A DNA stretch of 64,000 nt. Source: Candidatus Scalindua sp. (GTDB lineage: Bacteria; Planctomycetota; Brocadiia; Brocadiales; Scalinduaceae). The stretch lies in assembly GCA_031316155.1 (NCBI GenBank), contig JALDRB010000010.1, positions 145,710 through 209,709 of the forward strand, given 5' to 3'. A model generated the notes under the pieces. That model searched no databases, was not told where the DNA came from, and worked only from the letters and a program-made list of their open reading frames with translations. Position numbers and translations under genes: made by a program. Position 1 is the first letter of the stretch, and each line of letters opens with the position of its first letter. This document shows, piece after piece, positions 28,048 to 37,813 of the stretch.

Positions 28048-28845
28048 ATGCGTATCATAGCAATAACAAATCAAAAAGGTGGAGTTGCGAAAACGACAAC
28101 CGCCGTTAATCTGGGCGCCTGCATAGCAAAGCTGCGCAGGAAAGTTCTCCTGGTTGATCTTGATCCTCAGGGTAATCTGAGTTCCTGGTTGGGTATCAGA
28201 ATTAATGAGTTGGAGAAATCAATGACTAATGTGTTTAATAATGATGTCCCGTTGAAAGATATTATCAGTGAGACTTGCGTAAAACAACTTTGGGTGGCTC
28301 CTTCCAATGTCACGTTGGCTTCCGTAGAAAGGACAATCATAAACAGAGAGGACAAAGATACTATACTCAAGGATCGACTTGAACTCATAGCAAATTGTTA
28401 CGATTATGTTCTCTTTGACTGCCCACCTTCCCTTGGATTACTTACGGTAAATGCCTTAACGGCAGCGCGTGAGGTTGTTATCCCTTTAGAAACTAAAGTC
28501 ATGGCCCTCAATGGTCTTGTAACCTTAATTAATACGGTCAATCTTGTTAAAGAGACTCTCAATCCCGCTTTAGAAGTAACCGGTATTATTGCCTGTATGT
28601 TTGATATGAGAACAAATCTGAGTAACGAGGTGGTTGGAATGATTAAGGAAAAATTTAGCGATAAACTGTTTAAGTCTCTTATAAGGGAAAGTACAAAACT
28701 TGCAGAATGTCCTATTTCCGGTCAACCCATCACGTTGTACGCACCGGAAAGCCGGGGAACAAAGGACTATATGGAATTGGCAAAAGAGATTCTCGCCTTG
28801 GAAAAGAGAGAGGGTTGGTGGATGTCCCGCTGGATGAGAGGATAA
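28048..28845 (+). CDS. ParA/Soj-family ATPase (orphan)
   Basis: The 265-residue protein has the deviant Walker A motif NQKGGVAKTTTAVNLG near its N-terminus, the switch DLDPQGNLSSWLG and Walker B VLFDCPPSLGLL. Such ATPases position chromosomes, plasmids or protein cargos. No parB or parS site was seen next to it; its neighbours are ktrA and a threonine aldolase gene, so its cargo is unknown. The C-terminus (GWWMSRWMRG) has a short Trp/Arg-rich tail that might bind membrane. Confidence 0.88.
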   Translation: MRIIAITNQKGGVAKTTTAVNLGACIAKLRRKVLLVDLDPQGNLSSWLGIRINELEKSMTNVFNNDVPLKDIISETCVKQLWVAPSNVTLASVERTIINREDKDTILKDRLELIANCYDYVLFDCPPSLGLLTVNALTAAREVVIPLETKVMALNGLVTLINTVNLVKETLNPALEVTGIIACMFDMRTNLSNEVVGMIKEKFSDKLFKSLIRESTKLAECPISGQPITLYAPESRGTKDYMELAKEILALEKREGWWMSRWMRG

Positions 28846-28887
28846 ACTAACCCCAACGGTTCTTTTTTCAGGGAAAAAAGAAAAAGT

Positions 28888-29925
28888 ATGAGAATTGTTG
28901 ATTTACGAAGTGACACGGTAACCAAACCAACGACAAAAATGCTTCATGCCATGAACGATGCCGAAACAGGTGATGATGGTTTTGGTGAAGATATTACGAC
29001 GAACAGGTTTGAAAAAATAGCTGCCGAAAAAATTGGAAAGGAAAAAGCTCTCTTTGTTCCCAGTGGTGTGATGGGAAACGTTATTGCCATAATGGTTCAC
29101 ACGAAACCGGGAGAAGGTTTGATCTGTGATAAAAACGCACACATAAATACCATGGTATCCGGAAATACCGCAGCATTAGCCGGAATAACAACCAGCCAGA
29201 TAGATGCGGACGAATCAGGGAATCTCGATATCAAAGAGATAGAGACACACATAAAACTTGATGAAATAATTTGTCCCAAAACTACGTTACTGGTCTATGA
29301 AAATACAAACAACCTCGCCGGCGGAACTATCGTTACCCCTGAAAAATCATATGAACTCTACAAGATTTCCAAAAAATACGGCTTACGCGTTCACCTGGAT
29401 GGTGCAAGGATATTCAATTCTGCTGTTGCCCAGCGCATTGATGTTGCTGAGTTGACAAAGGACTGTGATTCGATTATGTTTTGTATTTCAAAAGGATTGG
29501 CGTCACCGGTCGGATCTATCCTGGCAGGAACAAAAGAGTTTATCAATGAGGCGAGACGTGTTAGGAAAATGCTGGGAGGTGGCATGCGACAAACCGGAAT
29601 CCTGGCTTCCTGTGGAATAATATCGTTAGAGGAAATGGTTGACAGATTGGCCGAAGATCATGATAATGCAAGATTTCTCGCAGAAGGTCTTGCTACAATT
29701 GATGGTTTTCATATTAAACTTGAAACAGTTAACACAAATATTGTCTGTTTCACCTTTCATCTCCCAAGATTGAACTGCAGAGAGCTTGTAGAAACAATGG
29801 GGAAAAAAGGGGTGAAAGCTATCTGTTTCAATAAAAATCTTGGAAGGATGGTAACACACAAAGATATTAACAGGTCCGATATCATCTACACATTGGAAGT
29901 AGTTAAAAAGATAATTTATCCATGA
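28888..29925 (+). CDS. ltaE: Low-specificity L-threonine aldolase
   Basis: The 345-residue PLP enzyme cleaves threonine or allo-threonine to glycine and acetaldehyde. Family strings are VDLRSDTVTKPTTKML, GDDGFGEDITTNRFE, the His/Asp pocket HLDGARIFN and the PLP-lysine segment FCISKGLASPVGS. The length is normal for the family. It follows parA by 42 bases, with a putative GGGAAAAAAG upstream. It is notable that the biosynthetic threonine synthase in this window is frameshifted. Confidence 0.93.
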   Translation: MRIVDLRSDTVTKPTTKMLHAMNDAETGDDGFGEDITTNRFEKIAAEKIGKEKALFVPSGVMGNVIAIMVHTKPGEGLICDKNAHINTMVSGNTAALAGITTSQIDADESGNLDIKEIETHIKLDEIICPKTTLLVYENTNNLAGGTIVTPEKSYELYKISKKYGLRVHLDGARIFNSAVAQRIDVAELTKDCDSIMFCISKGLASPVGSILAGTKEFINEARRVRKMLGGGMRQTGILASCGIISLEEMVDRLAEDHDNARFLAEGLATIDGFHIKLETVNTNIVCFTFHLPRLNCRELVETMGKKGVKAICFNKNLGRMVTHKDINRSDIIYTLEVVKKIIYP

Positions 29926-30194
29926 CATTAGTTTCTTTATAAAAATATTTTGACATTCCCTGTTTCAAATCTGTAGTGACAAGCTTTTAGTTTGCGATTT
30001 GAAAATTGTTATATATAATTCCGTTTTGTTTCAGCTCGGACAGGCAGGACAAAACAGATACCATCCATTTAATGTTTTTTGTTGACTAAGCTTGTATTTT
30101 TTGCTAAGTTTCCGAAACTAAATTGTGTGATCCAATGTGTCTGTAGTGTTCCACTTTTTGATTTTAACATTAAGACTCCTAAGTAGTTATTACC

Positions 30195-30551
30195 ATGCTA
30201 ATCGGTTATATCCCTATCTTAATAATCCTTATCGTTGCGGTGGTTTTCGCCATTTCCAATGTTGGCATTTCCGCTCTTTTCGGGCGCAATAAACCCTCTC
30301 AAGAAAAGCTTTCTCCCTATGAGTGCGGGGTTGAACCTGTAGGCAGTTCAAGAGAGAGATTTTCTATAAAATTTTTTTTAGTTGCGATGATGTTTGTTAT
30401 CTTTGATATTGAGGTGGTATTTCTTTACCCATGGGCTGTAGTGTTCAAGTCGTTAAAGCTTTTCGGCCTGATCGAAATGGCAGTATTTATGGCAATCTTA
30501 TTGATCTGCTATGTTTATATTTGGAAAAGAGGTGGCTTTGAATGGGATTAG
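30195..30551 (+). CDS. nuoA: NADH-quinone oxidoreductase subunit A
   Basis: The 118-residue protein has three membrane helices and the NuoA signatures [11 protein letters not shown] and [12 protein letters not shown]. It is the first gene of a fourteen-subunit complex I operon. Its stop overlaps the nuoB start by 10 bases. No strong ribosome-binding site is visible. About 270 bases upstream are gene-free and may contain the operon promoter (TTGACT at about 30081). Confidence 0.95.
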   Translation: MLIGYIPILIILIVAVVFAISNVGISALFGRNKPSQEKLSPYECGVEPVGSSRERFSIKFFLVAMMFVIFDIEVVFLYPWAVVFKSLKLFGLIEMAVFMAILLICYVYIWKRGGFEWD

Positions 30552-31027
30552 AGACGGCTTTTGGCGACACGATACTTACGACTACAATTGATAAGATAGT
30601 GAACTGGTCTAGAAAGAATTCGCTTTGGCCAATGCCTTTTGGTTTGGCATGCTGTGCAATTGAGATGATGGCGGTTGTTGCACCCAGATACGATCTTGCC
30701 AGATTTGGTGCTGAAGTCTTTCGGTTTTCACCTCGCCAATCTGATTTGATGATCGTTGCCGGTACCGTAACATACAAAATGGCAGCTGTAACAAAAAAAA
30801 TATATGATCAGATGCCAGAACCCAAATGGGTGATAGCAATGGGTGCCTGTGCTACATCCGGTGGCATCTTTGATACCTATAGCACCGTCCAGGGAGTGGG
30901 TGAGATTATTCCTGTTGATATTTATCTGCCGGGATGTCCGCCACGGCCTGAGGCCCTGATCCATGCTGTAATGGAATTACAAAAGAAAATTAGTAAGGAA
31001 TCTGTTTTAGACGACGGTCCTGAATGA
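30542..31027 (+). CDS. nuoB: NADH-quinone oxidoreductase subunit B
   Basis: The 161-residue peripheral-arm protein carries the N2 [4Fe-4S] cluster ligands: [18 protein letters not shown] and [13 protein letters not shown]2 is the last Fe-S cluster before quinone. Length is normal. The start is inside the end of nuoA, indicating translational coupling. Confidence 0.96.
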   Translation: MGLETAFGDTILTTTIDKIVNWSRKNSLWPMPFGLACCAIEMMAVVAPRYDLARFGAEVFRFSPRQSDLMIVAGTVTYKMAAVTKKIYDQMPEPKWVIAMGACATSGGIFDTYSTVQGVGEIIPVDIYLPGCPPRPEALIHAVMELQKKISKESVLDDGPE

Positions 31028-31071
31028 GAGAAACAAAATTCTAAGTTTATACTATTTAGTCGCACTTAACC

Positions 31072-31584
31072 ATGCCAGAAGATAGCAGCGTTGTAGAAAA
31101 AAGATTAAGGGATAAATTCCCTAATGCCATTCTGAATCTAAAGATATTCAAAGATGAACTTACCTTTTACATAGAAAAGGATTCTATCCTTGAAGTTTGC
31201 CGGTTTCTTCGCGATGATGAGAAACTTGCCTTTAATTTTCTTTCAGATTTGTGTGGTGTGGATACAACATCGCTGGGTGAAAGTAATTCATTAGAGGTAG
31301 TTTATCATCTCTATTCGATAAAACGAAATCACCGGGTCAGACTTAAGGTAACAATACCAGCATCAAAACCAACTATCAAATCTGTCACAAGTGTATGGGA
31401 AACTGCTAACTGGCATGAAAGGGAAGCCTACGATATGTTCGGGATCACCTTTGAGGGACATCCGAATCTCACAAGAATATTGACACCGGACGGTTTCGAA
31501 GGACATCCTTTGAGAAAAGATTACCCCCTGAAAGGAAGACAACCTGATTCTCTCAGGAAAATTTACAGAAAAGCAGAAGAATGA
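31072..31584 (+). CDS. nuoC: NADH-quinone oxidoreductase subunit C
   Basis: The 170-residue 30-kDa subunit shows the signatures LSDLCGVD, WHEREAYDMFGITFEGHP and the C-terminal GHPLRKDYPLKG. It overlaps nuoD by 4 bases (ATGA). NuoC and NuoD are separate here, not fused as in E. coli. Confidence 0.95.
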   Translation: MPEDSSVVEKRLRDKFPNAILNLKIFKDELTFYIEKDSILEVCRFLRDDEKLAFNFLSDLCGVDTTSLGESNSLEVVYHLYSIKRNHRVRLKVTIPASKPTIKSVTSVWETANWHEREAYDMFGITFEGHPNLTRILTPDGFEGHPLRKDYPLKGRQPDSLRKIYRKAEE

Positions 31585-32756
31585 CAAAAACACAACAAGT
31601 CATGACTATCAATATGGGCCCTCAGCATCCGAGCACACATGGTGTTTTGAGGCTGGTACTTGAATTGGATGGTGAGACTGTTGTTAACGTTACTCCTCAT
31701 ATTGGGTATCTTCATCGGGGTGTTGAGAAACTCGCCGAGCATAAAACATATCACCAATTTATTACGCTTACCGATCGTCTGGATTATTTAGCACCCTTAT
31801 CCAATAATCTGGGTTATGTCCTTGCGGTTGAAAAACTGTTGGACATAGAAATACCGAAGAGAGCACAGTATATAAGAGTTTTACTCTGTGAACTCACAAG
31901 GATATCTTCCCATCTGTTATGGTTTGCAACTCACGCGCTTGACCTGGGAGCAATGACTGCTTTTTTTTATTGTTTCAGAGAGAGGGAGACAATAAACGAT
32001 CTGTTTGAAATGGTTGCAGGAGCTCGAATGAACCTTTCGTATATAAGAATTGGCGGTGTTGCCAGAGATGTACCAGAGGGTTTCATAGAAAAGACTCGTG
32101 AATTCATCAACACATTCCCGGCTAAATTAAAGGAGTACGAAACTCTTTTAACAAAAAATAAAATCTGGATGATGAGGACGAAAGATGTTGGAATAATTTC
32201 TGATGGAGACGCTATAAATTACGGGCTCAGTGGGCCGAGCATCAGGGGTTCCGGTGTAAAGTGGGACGTTCGTAAAGCGGAACCTTATTCTTCGTATGAA
32301 GAATTTGATTTTCTTGTTCCCGTTGGTAAAAATGGTGATGTGTATGACAGATATATTGTGCGGGTTGAAGAAATGCGCCAGAGTAATGAGATTGTCCGAC
32401 AGGCTCTAGACAATCTCCCCAAAGGCCGCTATATGGCAGACGCGCCTGATATAACCCCACCTCAGAAAGAGGATCTTAAAAGCAGCATGGAATCCCTGAT
32501 TCACCATTTCAAAATAGTTACCGAAGGGATTTGCCCACCAGTTGGCGAGGTATATGTCAGTATAGAAGCTCCTAAGGGAGAACTCGGATTTTACATAGTC
32601 AGTGATGGGACAAAGAAGCCTTACCGGGTGAAGATCCGGCCTCCTTCTTTTGTTAATTTAGAAGCACTCCAAAAAATGGTTGTTGGCCGTCTGCTTGCTG
32701 ACGTTGTGGCTGTAGTTGGAAGTTTAGATATTGTCCTGGGAGAAATTGATCGATAA
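31581..32756 (+). CDS. nuoD: NADH-quinone oxidoreductase subunit D
   Basis: The 391-residue 49-kDa subunit forms the quinone site together with NuoB. Strings include GPQHPSTHGVLRLVLELDGE, HIGYLHRGVEKL, LCELTRISSHLLW and the closing ADVVAVVGSLDIVLGEIDR. All are intact, and the length is normal. Confidence 0.96.
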   Translation: MTKTQQVMTINMGPQHPSTHGVLRLVLELDGETVVNVTPHIGYLHRGVEKLAEHKTYHQFITLTDRLDYLAPLSNNLGYVLAVEKLLDIEIPKRAQYIRVLLCELTRISSHLLWFATHALDLGAMTAFFYCFRERETINDLFEMVAGARMNLSYIRIGGVARDVPEGFIEKTREFINTFPAKLKEYETLLTKNKIWMMRTKDVGIISDGDAINYGLSGPSIRGSGVKWDVRKAEPYSSYEEFDFLVPVGKNGDVYDRYIVRVEEMRQSNEIVRQALDNLPKGRYMADAPDITPPQKEDLKSSMESLIHHFKIVTEGICPPVGEVYVSIEAPKGELGFYIVSDGTKKPYRVKIRPPSFVNLEALQKMVVGRLLADVVAVVGSLDIVLGEIDR

Positions 32757-32796
32757 ATTATTTTCCGTGTAAGAATATGGAATCTGTACTATAGAG

Positions 32797-33291
32797 ATGA
32801 ATACATTAAACAGACAAAAGCGTGACCAAAACGAGGAAATAGACTTTTCCAAAGCAGAAGAGATTCTTGATGCATACGAAGGCGTTCATGGAGCACTGAT
32901 CCCTGTCTTACAAAAAATACAGGCAGCATACGGATACCTGCAGGAACCAGTAATTAATCTTGTCGCTGAAAGAATGAACATGAATGCCAGTGAAATAGTT
33001 GGAGTTGCAACGTTCTACGCACAGTTCCATTTACAGCCAAGAGGCGTTCATATTATAAAAGTATGCTGTGGTACGGCATGCCACGTAAAGGGGGCTCCTA
33101 AGATTGTAGAAAAATTTAGTGCTGAACTGGATGTACCTGTTGGATCAACTACCAAGGATAAGTTATTTACTCTTGAGGAAGTGGCATGTCTTGGTGCGTG
33201 TTCTCTGGCTCCCGTTGCAATGATTGACGAAGACGTTCATGGAAAACTTGCCCCTGACAATGTAACACAGGTAATTCAAAAAACAAAATAG
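32797..33291 (+). CDS. nuoE: NADH-quinone oxidoreductase subunit E
   Basis: The 164-residue 24-kDa subunit has a helical N-terminus (ATFYAQFHLQPRG) and a thioredoxin-like [2Fe-2S] domain with ligands VCCGTACHVKG and CLGACSLAPV. With NuoF it forms the NADH-oxidising module. It is separated from nuoD by 40 bases. Confidence 0.95.
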   Translation: MNTLNRQKRDQNEEIDFSKAEEILDAYEGVHGALIPVLQKIQAAYGYLQEPVINLVAERMNMNASEIVGVATFYAQFHLQPRGVHIIKVCCGTACHVKGAPKIVEKFSAELDVPVGSTTKDKLFTLEEVACLGACSLAPVAMIDEDVHGKLAPDNVTQVIQKTK

Positions 33292-33325
33292 TTGAAAACG
33301 AAAAATTCTGTTTTATCACGTTGAA

Positions 33326-35173
33326 ATGTCAAAGAAAACAACTACAAGCGTACAAAAAAAGAGAACGGCAAAAAGAGCAAAGATCATGATTGGCATGGGT
33401 ACCTGCGGCCTTGGTGCAGGAGCCAAAGGGGTCTTAAGGTGCATAGAAGAGGAGATTAAGAAACAAAAGCTTACCGCAGACATTATACCTACAGGCTGCA
33501 TCGGTTTGTGCACACAAGAGGTACTGGTTGACGTAATTCTTCCCGGTACAACAAGGGTAACCTACAAAAACGTAGAACCAGATATGGTAGCCCAAATTCT
33601 GGAGGAACATGTAAAAGATGGAAAAGTAGTGAAGAAATATGCATTGTCACAAATGTATCATGACGGTAAGGATGTTGCCCTCTATGAAGATTTGCCATTT
33701 TTTGAAGAACTTGAGGTTAATAAGAACCAGTTGAAGTATGTTACCAGGAATTGTGGAATCATTGATCCCGATAGTATCGAAGAATATATTGCGAATGGTG
33801 GCTACCAGGCACTCGAAAAGGTTATAAAAAACATGAAACCTGAAGAAGTCATTAATGAAGTAAGCAAGGCGGGCCTTAGAGGGAGGGGAGGGGGCGGATT
33901 CTCGGCTGGCTGGAAATGGGGATCATGCGCTAAATACGATTCTGATGAAAAATACATTCTCTGTAACGCAGATGAAGGAGATCCCGGTGCCTTTATGGAT
34001 AGGAGCCTTTTAGAAGGAGATCCTCACGCAGTTCTTGAAGGGATGATTATTGCAGGATATGCTATCGGGGCCAACAGCGGATACTTATATGTACGAGCTG
34101 AATACCCGTTAGCAGTTAAAAGATTAAAACATACTATTGAACAGGCAGAAAAGAATAACTTTCTCGGTAAAAATATTTTACATAGCGGTTACAATCTTGA
34201 CATTGCCGTAAAGGAGGGGGCCGGTGCCTTTGTTTGTGGTGAGTCAACCGCACTTCAATTTTCTATCGAGGGTAAACGGGGAATGCCCAGAACAAGACCT
34301 CCTCAATCTGTAGAAGCCGGATTGTGGGATAAACCAACGTGTCTGAACAATGTGGAAACCTTTGCTAATGTTCCCCTCATCATTAATAGAGGTGCAGACT
34401 GGTACTCCAGTATTGGAACAGAAAACAGTAAAGGTACGAAAATATTTTCACTAACCGGAAAGATAAAACAGGCTGGACTGGTTGAGGTACCGATGGGTAC
34501 TTCTATCCGTGACATCGTTTTCAGTATGGGAGGAGGAATCCAGAAGAGAAAAAGATTCAAAGCTGTACAGATTGGAGGCCCATCAGGTGGATGCATACCC
34601 GAATCGCTTTTAGATTCTCCCGTTGACTTTGAATCATTAAAGGAAGCAGGGGCAATGATGGGTTCAGGCAGCTTTGTTGTTGTTGACGAAACTACGTGCA
34701 TGGTAGATATGGCAAGATTTTTTCTGGATTTTTGTGCAAAAGAGTCCTGCGGGAAATGTCCGCCTTGCAGAATAGGAACCACCCTCATGCTGGATATCCT
34801 TAATCGCATTACCAGTGGAGAGGGAGAAGAACGTGACATGGAGGTACTGGAACAGATGTGCGATGAAGTAAAGACAATGTCGCTTTGTGGCCTGGGACAG
34901 TCTGCACCCAATCCCGTGAAGTCAACTATTCGATATTTTCGAGATGAATATATGGCACACATCAGAGATAAAGAGTGTCCAACAGCAACATGTGTTGCAC
35001 TTCACCGGTATGAGATTGTTTCCGACAAATGTACAAAATGTTTGCTTTGTGTCAAGAACTGTCCGGTTAAAGCAATTTCGGGATCACGTGAAGAAGATGT
35101 GTTCATTCACAAAGACAAGTGTATTCAGTGCAACCTGTGTTATGAAAAGTGCAATTTTATGGCAATTAAATAA
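33326..35173 (+). CDS. nuoF: NADH-quinone oxidoreductase subunit F with extra N- and C-terminal Fe-S domains
   Basis: The 615-residue protein is longer than E. coli NuoF (about 445). An N-terminal thioredoxin-like [2Fe-2S] domain (GMGTCGLGAGAKGVL ... TGCIGLC, about residues 15-100) precedes the NuoF core. The core holds the FMN/NADH site (GRGGGGFSAGWKWG), SLBB domain and N3 cluster ligands ESCGKCPPCRIGT. A C-terminal ferredoxin domain CTKCLLCVKNCPV ... CIQCNLCYEKC follows. This layout is that of HydB-type subunits of bifurcating hydrogenases and formate dehydrogenases. It overlaps nuoG by 1 base. Confidence 0.95.
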   Translation: MSKKTTTSVQKKRTAKRAKIMIGMGTCGLGAGAKGVLRCIEEEIKKQKLTADIIPTGCIGLCTQEVLVDVILPGTTRVTYKNVEPDMVAQILEEHVKDGKVVKKYALSQMYHDGKDVALYEDLPFFEELEVNKNQLKYVTRNCGIIDPDSIEEYIANGGYQALEKVIKNMKPEEVINEVSKAGLRGRGGGGFSAGWKWGSCAKYDSDEKYILCNADEGDPGAFMDRSLLEGDPHAVLEGMIIAGYAIGANSGYLYVRAEYPLAVKRLKHTIEQAEKNNFLGKNILHSGYNLDIAVKEGAGAFVCGESTALQFSIEGKRGMPRTRPPQSVEAGLWDKPTCLNNVETFANVPLIINRGADWYSSIGTENSKGTKIFSLTGKIKQAGLVEVPMGTSIRDIVFSMGGGIQKRKRFKAVQIGGPSGGCIPESLLDSPVDFESLKEAGAMMGSGSFVVVDETTCMVDMARFFLDFCAKESCGKCPPCRIGTTLMLDILNRITSGEGEERDMEVLEQMCDEVKTMSLCGLGQSAPNPVKSTIRYFRDEYMAHIRDKECPTATCVALHRYEIVSDKCTKCLLCVKNCPVKAISGSREEDVFIHKDKCIQCNLCYEKCNFMAIK

Positions 35174-37803
35174 TGATAAATCTTATTATTGATAACAAAA
35201 ATATAACTGTCCCCAGAGGTACTGATATTTTTTTGGCTGCTAAGAACAATGGTATCTACATTCCCGGTTTGTGTTACCATCCAAAGTTATCTCAATATGG
35301 AGGTTGCAGGCTTTGCATGGTTGAAGTGACAGAACGTGGTCGAACGAGACACAAATTTTCCTGCGCACAGCCGGTTTCTGAGGGTATGCAAGTCAAAACA
35401 AAAACTCCTGAAATCATAAAATATACGAAATCTGTCATGGAATACCTTCTCGCCCATCATCCGCTTGATTGCCCGACCTGCGATAAATCTGGAGAGTGCG
35501 GATTGCAGGACATAACCCATGATCTTAAATTGTCCAAAGGAAGATTTAAAACGGTGAGGATGAACAAACCCATGAGAAGAGATAATCCTCTTCTGGAGTT
35601 TAATGCTAATCGGTGTATCTTATGTGGAAGATGTGTAAAACTGTGTAAAGATGTTGAGGGGGTTGGGGCCATAGATTTTCAGAACAGAGGGATTAATACT
35701 ATTATCGGTACAGCTTTTGACAAACCTTTAGACTGCAGTTTTTGTGGCGGATGCCTCTCGGTATGTCCTACCGGCTCATGGCAGGATAGAACATTTAAAT
35801 TCAGGGCAAGACACTGGGAATTAAAAAAGACTACTTCTATTTGTCCGTATTGTGCTGTAGGATGTACAATTGAAACCAATACGAAAGACAACACTGTTCT
35901 GAAGATTACATCAAATGATGCGCGGGGGATGAATGAAGGAAACCTCTGTATAAAAGGGAGGTTTGGTCACGATTTTGTTCACTCAGACAAACGAATTAAA
36001 ACTCCGCTCATTAAAAAGAACGGTGTTTTAAGCCCGGTATCATGGGATGACGCTATTGGCTATGTGGCAAAAAGATTCCGGGAAATCAAAAATGTTTACG
36101 GTGGAAAAGCAATAGGAGGTATCGGTTCGGAAAAATGTACCAATGAAGATAATTATGTTTTCCAGAAATTTTGTAGAATGGTACTGGAAACGAATAATAT
36201 CGATAACCTCTCCAATATGAAGTCTCCTTTACTGAACACGCTCATTCACAAATCAATTGTGCACGGTTTCACATCAACAACATCACTGAAGAAGATAGAG
36301 AAAGCGGATACGCTATTTTTTGTCGGGGCGGATGTAACAGAAGCGCATCCTGTAATCGGGACTTTAGCACGAAAGGCCATACGATTAAACAAAGCTGACC
36401 TTATCATTGCAAACCTGAGAAATGTGCGTTTTGACAGCATCGCAAAAAATGATATCCGCTTAATCCATAAACTCGGTACGCAGGCTCCATTGATTAATGC
36501 CTTAATTAAGACAATCATTGACGAAAAACTTGTTGATCTTAAAAGAGTAGAAAAAGCAACTGATGGTTTGAGAGAATTAAAATCTCTTTTAAAAACATTT
36601 ACGATAAAGAAAGCTTCTCAAATAACCGGTGTTTCCGAAGAAACCATACGAAAGGCATCGGCTTTAGTGGCAAAACCAGGTAACTGCTATATTGTCTGTG
36701 GTAAAGATATTGAGGAAGACCCTTCCGGACCTGACACGATTAAGGCCCTCATGAATCTCTGTGCGCTAATTAATACGGCTTCTTCACTAAAAACAGACGC
36801 TGGAAAGATTTCTCTCGTATTTTCAAGGCTTAATAATAATTCTCAAGGTGCAAACGATATGGGTGTAGTTCCTGATTTTTTCCCCGGCTATCTTGATATT
36901 GATGATCAATCAAACCGAAAAAGATTTGAAAAATCATGGGATACGAAACTATCAGATACTATCAGAAAGGGTACCGCTTTCAATTTAATAGATCTTGCAC
37001 TGAAAAAGAAGTTAAAAGCCATGTTTGTCATGGGAGAGAATCCAATCGTAAATTTCCCGAATGGAAAAACGGTAAAGGAAGCCTTTCGCCAGCTTGAATT
37101 TATCGTTGTCCAGGATACCTTCTTAACTGAGACGGCACAACTGGCTGATGTCGTGTTTCCCACTGCAACTTTTGCGGAAAAAGAGGGTACATACACCAAT
37201 ATGGCAATGGAAGTACAACGTCTAAACATTGCCATACCTCCTGTTTGTAACGCCAGACAGGATTGGCAGATTCTCTGTGATATAGCAAAAAAGATGGGAG
37301 TAACCCTTTTCTATGAATCTTCCAAGGAGATCTTAGATGAAATAGAAAATACCGTACCAATATTTTCAGGCATCTATTATGAGCGTTTGATAAGACAAAG
37401 TTTTAATTGGGTTACAGCGCATAAATTAAAATCAAGGAAGTACAAATTTGAGATTTTAAATCCAAAATCAGTTACGGTTAAAAAAAAGAGAGACTATCCA
37501 TTTCTCTTGTTAACTGGGCCAAGTTTGCATCACTTGGGCAGTTTTTCCAGAAACTCAAATTCGCTCGTATCTGTTGCCTCAGAATGCTTCGTAGAGGTAA
37601 ATAGAAAAGATGCTCAACAGATGAATATTCATGATGGTGATGAAGTGTTAATTGAATCAATCCAGGATTCTATGAAATTGAAGGCTAAGGTTACAAAAAA
37701 GTTACCGGAAAACATGATCTTTATTCCGGAAGATTATGAATGGGTTCACGTCAACGTTCTGCGTGACAACGTATATACAAAAGTAAAACTTTCAAAAGCT
37801 TAA
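35173..37803 (+). CDS. nuoG: NADH-quinone oxidoreductase subunit G
   Basis: The 876-residue protein has an N-terminal [2Fe-2S] ferredoxin domain (YGGCRLCMVEV), the His-Cys cluster HHPLDCPTCDKSGECGL and two [4Fe-4S] motifs (CILCGRCVKLC, CSFCGGCLSVCPTG). A molybdopterin-oxidoreductase-type region follows with CPYCAVGCTIETN and a C-terminal MGD-binding-like domain. The site where formate dehydrogenases carry Cys or Sec reads NLSNMKSPLL with no Cys, so it is most likely a true NuoG and not a catalytic formate dehydrogenase. The stop is followed after 10 bases by the desulforedoxin gene. Confidence 0.93.
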   Translation: MINLIIDNKNITVPRGTDIFLAAKNNGIYIPGLCYHPKLSQYGGCRLCMVEVTERGRTRHKFSCAQPVSEGMQVKTKTPEIIKYTKSVMEYLLAHHPLDCPTCDKSGECGLQDITHDLKLSKGRFKTVRMNKPMRRDNPLLEFNANRCILCGRCVKLCKDVEGVGAIDFQNRGINTIIGTAFDKPLDCSFCGGCLSVCPTGSWQDRTFKFRARHWELKKTTSICPYCAVGCTIETNTKDNTVLKITSNDARGMNEGNLCIKGRFGHDFVHSDKRIKTPLIKKNGVLSPVSWDDAIGYVAKRFREIKNVYGGKAIGGIGSEKCTNEDNYVFQKFCRMVLETNNIDNLSNMKSPLLNTLIHKSIVHGFTSTTSLKKIEKADTLFFVGADVTEAHPVIGTLARKAIRLNKADLIIANLRNVRFDSIAKNDIRLIHKLGTQAPLINALIKTIIDEKLVDLKRVEKATDGLRELKSLLKTFTIKKASQITGVSEETIRKASALVAKPGNCYIVCGKDIEEDPSGPDTIKALMNLCALINTASSLKTDAGKISLVFSRLNNNSQGANDMGVVPDFFPGYLDIDDQSNRKRFEKSWDTKLSDTIRKGTAFNLIDLALKKKLKAMFVMGENPIVNFPNGKTVKEAFRQLEFIVVQDTFLTETAQLADVVFPTATFAEKEGTYTNMAMEVQRLNIAIPPVCNARQDWQILCDIAKKMGVTLFYESSKEILDEIENTVPIFSGIYYERLIRQSFNWVTAHKLKSRKYKFEILNPKSVTVKKKRDYPFLLLTGPSLHHLGSFSRNSNSLVSVASECFVEVNRKDAQQMNIHDGDEVLIESIQDSMKLKAKVTKKLPENMIFIPEDYEWVHVNVLRDNVYTKVKLSKA

Positions 37804-37813
37804 AGGGTAAAAA

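Noticed and set aside
34303..34962. 219-residue minus-strand frame inside nuoF
   Set aside because: It is an antisense shadow of a strongly conserved gene and shows no family motif.
35173..37803. Catalytic formate dehydrogenase alpha subunit
   Set aside because: The domain layout fits, but the Cys/Sec active-site segment is absent and the gene sits in the nuoG position of a complete complex I operon.
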